Both the position numbers and the translations under genes were made by a program. Below the pieces are notes generated by a model that was not told where the DNA came from, made no database searches, and was given only the letters and a program-made list of their open reading frames with translations. From assembly GCA_050692195.1 (NCBI GenBank), contig JBOGVA010000077.1:1-28046 (forward strand): a DNA stretch of 28,046 bases, in the 5' to 3' direction. This document shows positions 24,216 through 28,046 of the stretch, piece after piece; position 1 is the first letter of the stretch, and the number at the start of each line of letters is the position of its first letter. Source of the stretch: JBOGVA01 sp050692195 (GTDB taxonomy: Bacteria > Actinomycetota > UBA4738).

Positions 24216-26171
24216 ATGACCGAATCGAAGACCCGCACCCGGATGAAGGTGCTCGCCGCCTTGGTGGTCTTCATGTTCGCCGCGCTCGGCACGAGGCTGT
24301 GGTTCCTCCAGGTGCTGGCCACGGACGAGTTCGTGGCCCTGGCAGACCAGAACCAGATCCGACTGGTGCCGATCGATCCCCTGCGTGGGGAGATCCTGGA
24401 TCGAACCGGCAAGGTTCTGGTGGGGAACCGGCCGTCCACGGTCGTGCTGATCGATCGGCTCGGGATGAAGGGGCAGGAGGAGGAGGTGCTGTACCGCCTG
24501 TCGAACCTCCTGCGGATCCCGGTGAGCGCCTTGCTCGAGCGCCTGGACAGCGTGAAGTACCTGCCGTACCAGCCCGTTCCCGTCGCCGAGGACGTCTCCA
24601 AGGAGGACGTCTTCTACATCGAGGAACACCCCAGGCTCTTCCCCGGCGTGAGCTACGAGGTGGATCCCGTCCGTACCTACCCGCAAGGCTCGCTCGCCGC
24701 GCACGTCCTGGGCTACGTGGGCGAGATCTCCGATCAGCAGCTCGGTGACGACGCAACCAAGGACTACCGGCCTGGACAGGTCGTGGGCAAGGGCGGGGTC
24801 GAGGCCACCTACGAGCAGGACCTGTTCGGGAGCAGTGGTATCCGGAAGCTCCTGGTGAACGCCCAGGGGACGGTGATCGATCGGGACTTCGAGCGGAGGA
24901 ATGCGGCCCCGGGCAACAACCTGGTCCTGACCATCGACACCAGGATCCAGAGGCTCTCCGAACGGAGCCTGGAGCTGGGCATCGAGCTTGCCCGCAACAT
25001 CAAGCACACCGAGACCGACCGGTATCTCAGGGCCACGGGAGGCGCGGTCCTGGTGATGGATCCTCGAAATGGCCAGGTCCTGGCCATGGCCTCGAATCCC
25101 TCCTACGACCCTTCGATCTTCCTGGGGGGCCTGTCCCGGAGGGAAGCGCGCAGCCTGGACCTCTGCCCTCCGGGTAGCGGGTTGTGCCCGCCGCCCGCCC
25201 ACAACACCCCGCTGCTCGACCGGTCGATCCAGGGCCTGTATCCGGCGGGCTCCACCTTCAAGCCTTTCGTGGCGGCCGCGGCGCTCGAGGAAGGGATCGC
25301 CAAGACGAACGGGTTCTTCGATTGCCCCTCGGAGTACGTAGCTCCGGTGGACCCGACCAGGCACAGGTTCCGCAACTGGTCCCGGGTGGATCACGGGTTC
25401 ATCACCTTGACCGAGGCCCTGGTCATCTCGTGCGACACGGTGTTCTACAAGTTCGGGTACGACTTCTGGCTGCGCTATCACCGCTCCAAGAACACGAGCG
25501 AGCTGTTTCAGCGGCACCTGGCCCGGATGGGGTTCGGCCGACAGACCGGGATCGACCTCCCCGGCGAGCAGATGGGGGTGGTCCCCGACCACCAGTTCGT
25601 GCGGAAGGTCTACAGGCGGAACCCGGAGGTGTTCGGGAAGTTCTACGGCTGGCTGCCCGGGGAGGCCATCAACCTGTCCATCGGCCAGGGGTTCCTGACG
25701 GTCACACCGATGCAGCTGGCCGTGGCCTACTCGGCTCTGGCGAACGGAGGGACGCTCTATCGACCCCACGTGGGCCTGCGGGTGGAGCACCCCGACGGCC
25801 GGGTGGTTCGCCGCATCAAGAGACAATCCATGGGGCGGCTGCCCATCACCAAGCGGGAGGCGGCCTTCCTCCGCGACAGCCTCACCGGGGTGCCGGTGCG
25901 CGGGACGGCAGCGTCGGCGTTCCTCGGCTTTCCGTTCGACCGCGTCTCGATAGCGGGGAAGACGGGCACGGCGGACATCATTCCCCAGCAGCCCTACTCG
26001 TGGTTCGCGGCGATGGCCCCCGCGGAGGACCCGAAGTACGTCGTGGTGGCCCTGGTGGAGCAGGGCGGCCACGGTTCGACGACCGCGGCTCCGATCGTGA
26101 GGCGGGTCCTGGAGGGGCTCTTCGGCCTTCGCCCCTCGAACCAGCTCCGGGCCGGGGCCGAGACGGACTGA
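24216..26171 (+). CDS. mrdA: Penicillin-binding protein 2 (elongasome transpeptidase)
   Basis: This is a 651-residue class B PBP. A single N-terminal transmembrane helix (about 11-27) is followed by the dimerisation domain (RGEILDRTGKVL) and the transpeptidase. Active-site motifs are STFK (Ser346 nucleophile, Lys349), SCD (405-407) as the SxN-type motif, and KTGT (582-585). SCD has Asp where most have Asn; this is common in PBP2 proteins. GAAGGA about 9 nt before the ATG is a good Shine-Dalgarno. It cross-links peptidoglycan made by RodA, encoded next. Confidence 0.95.
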   Translation: MTESKTRTRMKVLAALVVFMFAALGTRLWFLQVLATDEFVALADQNQIRLVPIDPLRGEILDRTGKVLVGNRPSTVVLIDRLGMKGQEEEVLYRLSNLLRIPVSALLERLDSVKYLPYQPVPVAEDVSKEDVFYIEEHPRLFPGVSYEVDPVRTYPQGSLAAHVLGYVGEISDQQLGDDATKDYRPGQVVGKGGVEATYEQDLFGSSGIRKLLVNAQGTVIDRDFERRNAAPGNNLVLTIDTRIQRLSERSLELGIELARNIKHTETDRYLRATGGAVLVMDPRNGQVLAMASNPSYDPSIFLGGLSRREARSLDLCPPGSGLCPPPAHNTPLLDRSIQGLYPAGSTFKPFVAAAALEEGIAKTNGFFDCPSEYVAPVDPTRHRFRNWSRVDHGFITLTEALVISCDTVFYKFGYDFWLRYHRSKNTSELFQRHLARMGFGRQTGIDLPGEQMGVVPDHQFVRKVYRRNPEVFGKFYGWLPGEAINLSIGQGFLTVTPMQLAVAYSALANGGTLYRPHVGLRVEHPDGRVVRRIKRQSMGRLPITKREAAFLRDSLTGVPVRGTAASAFLGFPFDRVSIAGKTGTADIIPQQPYSWFAAMAPAEDPKYVVVALVEQGGHGSTTAAPIVRRVLEGLFGLRPSNQLRAGAETD

Positions 26172-26184
26172 TGGGAATGCGCTG

Positions 26185-27324
26185 ATGGACCTGGCCGTTC
26201 AGGGTCGGTCGTTCGCCGCGGAGCGCTCCCCGGGGCGCCACGTCGACCTCGTCCTGGTCGCGGCGGCCGTTGGCCTGGCCGTGTGCGGTCTCCTCATGGT
26301 GTACTCGGCCACCAACCAGAACCTGGCCGCCCTGAACGAGGACCCTCGCTTCTACCTGAAGAGACAGCTGGCCTTCGCCGTGCTCGGCATCGTCCTGATG
26401 GCGGTGGCGGCTCTGCTCGACTACCGGCTGGTGAAGATCTATGCCCCCTTCTTCTATCTGGCCTGCGTGGCGATGCTGATCCTGGTCCAGACCCCTCTTG
26501 GCCAGAGCGCCCTGGGAGCCCAGCGCTGGTTCCAGATCGGCGGGTTCCAGCTCGGCCCGTCCCTGTTTGCCAGGCTGGGAGTCGTCCTCATGCTGGCGGC
26601 GACCCTGTCGCAGGTGAAGGGAGAGCTCTGGCTGCAGGACGTGACCAGGGCCACGGCCCTGGCTGTGGTGCCCATGATCCTGGTGTTCATCCAGCCGGAC
26701 ATCGGAGCGTCGATCGTCCTGGCGTCGATCCTGGTGGCGCTGCTCGTGGTGTCGGGCGCCAGGGTCAAGTACCTGGCCGTGCTGGCCCTGGTGGCGATGG
26801 TGGCGATCTTCGGAGCCTTCCAGCTCAACGTGGTCAAGGACTATCAGATCGACCGGCTCACGAGCTTCCTGGATCCGGGGGCCGACCCGCAGCGGGCCGG
26901 ATACAACAAGGCCCAGGCAGAGATCGCCATCGGAGCCGGTGGGATCTTCGGCCGGGGCTATCTCCAGGGCACCCAGACCAACCTCGACTACGTCCCGGCC
27001 CAACACACCGACTTCATCTTCACCGTGGTCGGGGAGGAGTTCGGGTTCCTCGGGGCCGCGGTGGTCCTGGTGCTGTTCGCGCTGATCCTGTGGCGGGCCT
27101 TCCGGATCGGCTTGTTGTCGAAGGACCCCTTCGGGACGTTCCTGGCCGTGGGCGTGGGCACGATGATCGCGATCCAGGTGTTCGTGAACATAGGAATGAC
27201 CGTTGGGATCATGCCCATCACGGGCATCCCGCTGCCCTTCGTCTCCTACGGGGGCAGCGCGCTGATCTCGGACTTCATCGGGATCGGGCTGCTGCTTTCG
27301 GTCCACATGCGCCGATTCCTGTGA
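26185..27324 (+). CDS. rodA: Peptidoglycan glycosyltransferase RodA (SEDS family)
   Basis: The 379-residue polytopic protein has about ten transmembrane helices. SEDS signatures are present: GAQRWFQIGGFQLGPSLFARL, FIQPDIGASIVL, the large loop LTSFLDPGADPQRAGYNKAQAE, TDFIFTVVGEEFGFLGA and the C-terminal PFVSYGGSALIS. It polymerises lipid II for lateral wall growth and pairs with PBP2. RodA rather than FtsW is favoured by the operon. It starts 13 nt after the mrdA stop with a weak Shine-Dalgarno. Confidence 0.96.
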   Translation: MDLAVQGRSFAAERSPGRHVDLVLVAAAVGLAVCGLLMVYSATNQNLAALNEDPRFYLKRQLAFAVLGIVLMAVAALLDYRLVKIYAPFFYLACVAMLILVQTPLGQSALGAQRWFQIGGFQLGPSLFARLGVVLMLAATLSQVKGELWLQDVTRATALAVVPMILVFIQPDIGASIVLASILVALLVVSGARVKYLAVLALVAMVAIFGAFQLNVVKDYQIDRLTSFLDPGADPQRAGYNKAQAEIAIGAGGIFGRGYLQGTQTNLDYVPAQHTDFIFTVVGEEFGFLGAAVVLVLFALILWRAFRIGLLSKDPFGTFLAVGVGTMIAIQVFVNIGMTVGIMPITGIPLPFVSYGGSALISDFIGIGLLLSVHMRRFL

Positions 27325-27672
27325 CCGAGTTGGTATCCTTGAAGAGAACGTGCCGGCCCGAGGCCGATACGGGACCTGAGCAGGGCCCCCACGGCCGACG
27401 GGCGAGGCCAGGAGCCGCGTGGCAGGAGGCAGCCCGCCGGTCCCCCCGGGGACCGGGTCCGGAGCGCCGATTGGCCGGCCGCGAGGGCAGGAAGAGGTGT
27501 TCCCGTGCGATATGACGCGGGTTGCGTCCAACGGGCAGTACCGCTCGTCGGGGTCTTGAGTCCCCTTCGACTCTCCACGCCCGCCTGATCCCGCCTTCAG
27601 AGGGATCTCCTCTTTCTCGCTCTCGAGTGCCTGCCTTGCCGGCCGCGCGGGTCCCGGACAGGGAAAGGACTC
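27325..27672 (+). promoter_or_regulatory. 348-bp spacer between rodA and the Rne/Rng-like gene, probable structured leader
   Basis: No ORF here looks like a protein. The stretch is GC-rich with several potential stems: the strong one at 27437-27456, GGGG...CCCC around TCTTGAGT (27550-27565), and AGAGG-GATCT-CCTCT at 27600-27614 followed by TTCTC, which resembles a weak terminator. A TATCCT hexamer at 27334-27339 is a possible -10 box. Mycobacterial rne genes are reported to have long 5' UTRs, so a regulatory leader is plausible. I could not match it to a known RNA family. Confidence 0.45.
27437..27456 (+). other. Strong GC hairpin in the rodA-rne spacer
   Basis: CCGGTCCC-CCCG-GGGACCGG forms a perfect 8-bp stem with a 4-nt loop. 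It is not followed by a T-run, so it is either a U-less terminator after rodA or part of a structured leader. Confidence 0.55.
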
Positions 27673-28046
27673 GTGTTGAGCGAAGAGACGAATCAAGGAC
27701 ATGGGGCGACCGGATCGCAGGCGGTCGCTCTGGAAGAAGCCGGCGGGAGGTCGGGGCGGCCCAGGCCTGAGGGTAGGGTGGACACCGTCAGCCGCGGGCG
27801 AAGGCGCCGCCGGAGAGGGCCGAGGCGCCGGCCTCAGGCCGGCCCCCAGACCCCGGAGCCTCAGGCTCTCGAGTCAGCCGGATCCGAGGCAAGTGCCGAT
27901 TCGGCCGAAGCGGTGGCCCGGGTCCAGCCGGCCGACGCTGAGCCTGAGCCCCCTGGCGAGCCGAAGCCGGCGGGAGCCGGCCGTCGCCGCAGGCCGCGGG
28001 GGGGTCGGGCCGCCGGTGACTCGGAGGCTCCCACGGGGACGAGGCG
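27673..28046 (+). CDS. N-terminus of a probable ribonuclease E/G (partial, cut by window end)
   Basis: An open frame runs from GTG 27673 (or TTG 27676) to the window edge, with GGAAAGGA at 27662-27669 as a good Shine-Dalgarno. The visible 124 residues are low-complexity and disordered: an Arg block (RGRRRRRRGPRRR), a Pro/Glu/Ala-rich segment, and a second Arg block (GRRRRPRGGR). Such Arg-rich extensions are typical of the N-terminus of actinobacterial Rne/Rng proteins, and the position after rodA agrees. The catalytic S1 and DNase I-like domains would lie beyond the window, so the identity is inferred from composition and context. Confidence 0.6.
   Translation, partial: MLSEETNQGHGATGSQAVALEEAGGRSGRPRPEGRVDTVSRGRRRRRRGPRRRPQAGPQTPEPQALESAGSEASADSAEAVARVQPADAEPEPPGEPKPAGAGRRRRPRGGRAAGDSEAPTGTR

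Noticed and set aside
24192..26072. Long minus-strand open frame opposite the PBP2 gene
   Set aside because: The plus-strand frame has all transpeptidase motifs; the antisense product has no domain and His/Gly/Arg-rich composition typical of shadow frames.
27531..27550. T-box-like GGGCAGTACCGC in the rne leader
   Set aside because: The tRNA-pairing TGGN is CAGT here and the downstream gene is not an amino-acid gene, so the resemblance is likely chance.
27350..27660. RNase P RNA, tmRNA, 6S or SRP RNA in the spacer before Rne/Rng
   Set aside because: None of the universally conserved cores I know for these RNAs (for example GAGGAAAGTCC of RNase P RNA or the SRP GGAAGCAGCC-type loop) is present.
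1..28046. CRISPR array, insertion sequence, prophage, toxin-antitoxin or defence system
   Set aside because: I saw no regularly spaced repeats, no transposase or integrase motifs and no known defence-gene signatures. The tandem 33-bp units are coding repeats without spacers.

Overview
This 28 kb, GC-rich window (about 65% G+C by eye) is a chromosomal housekeeping region, most likely from a deep-branching member of the Actinomycetota. The case rests on gene order: tig-clpP-clpX, then valS-folC-ndk, then mreB-mreC-mreD-mrdA-rodA followed by a ribonuclease E/G-type N-terminus. This is, from memory, the Streptomyces-type order. GTG/TTG starts, ATGA overlaps, -10 boxes close to start codons and a stand-alone LigD polymerase domain fit the same assignment. 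The lineage call is inference; no marker phylogeny was possible.

Layout. 1-2060: tRNA-Gly(TCC), a PhzF-family isomerase, a stand-alone LigD-type polymerase domain, and tRNA-Pro(TGG) followed by a perfect hairpin. 2130-7296: a VanW-domain membrane protein, an HTH/DUF2087 regulator divergent from a GH38 alpha-mannosidase, and a nucleotidyltransferase interrupted by a one-base frameshift. 7333-10655: trigger factor, ClpP and ClpX, a protein-folding and degradation operon. 10677-11614 (minus): a membrane-anchored protein built on 11-residue repeats, followed by an AlkA-like DNA glycosylase. 11835-16271: valS, folC, ndk. 16286-21530 (minus): a type II fatty-acid synthesis operon (fabD, a biotinyl-domain-like protein with no modifiable lysine, fabH, fabG, acpP, fabF) ending in a lower-GC lipoprotein gene broken by a homopolymer frameshift. 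21766-27324: the rod-shape/elongasome operon mreB, mreC, mreD, PBP2, rodA. 27325-28046: a 348-bp structured spacer, then the Arg-rich start of a probable Rne/Rng protein cut by the window edge.

Functionally the window links protein quality control, tRNA charging, folate and nucleotide metabolism, membrane lipid synthesis and lateral wall synthesis. The elongasome operon and a functional FAS-II operon diverge from a shared 235-bp region.

I found no CRISPR array, transposase, phage gene or recognisable defence island, and no clearly new multi-gene system. The best leads are the lysine-less biotinyl-like protein coupled to fabD and fabH, the hendecad-repeat protein coupled to a DNA glycosylase, the leader before Rne/Rng, the variant KMSKS motif of ValS, and two single-G frameshifts that may be real or assembly errors.
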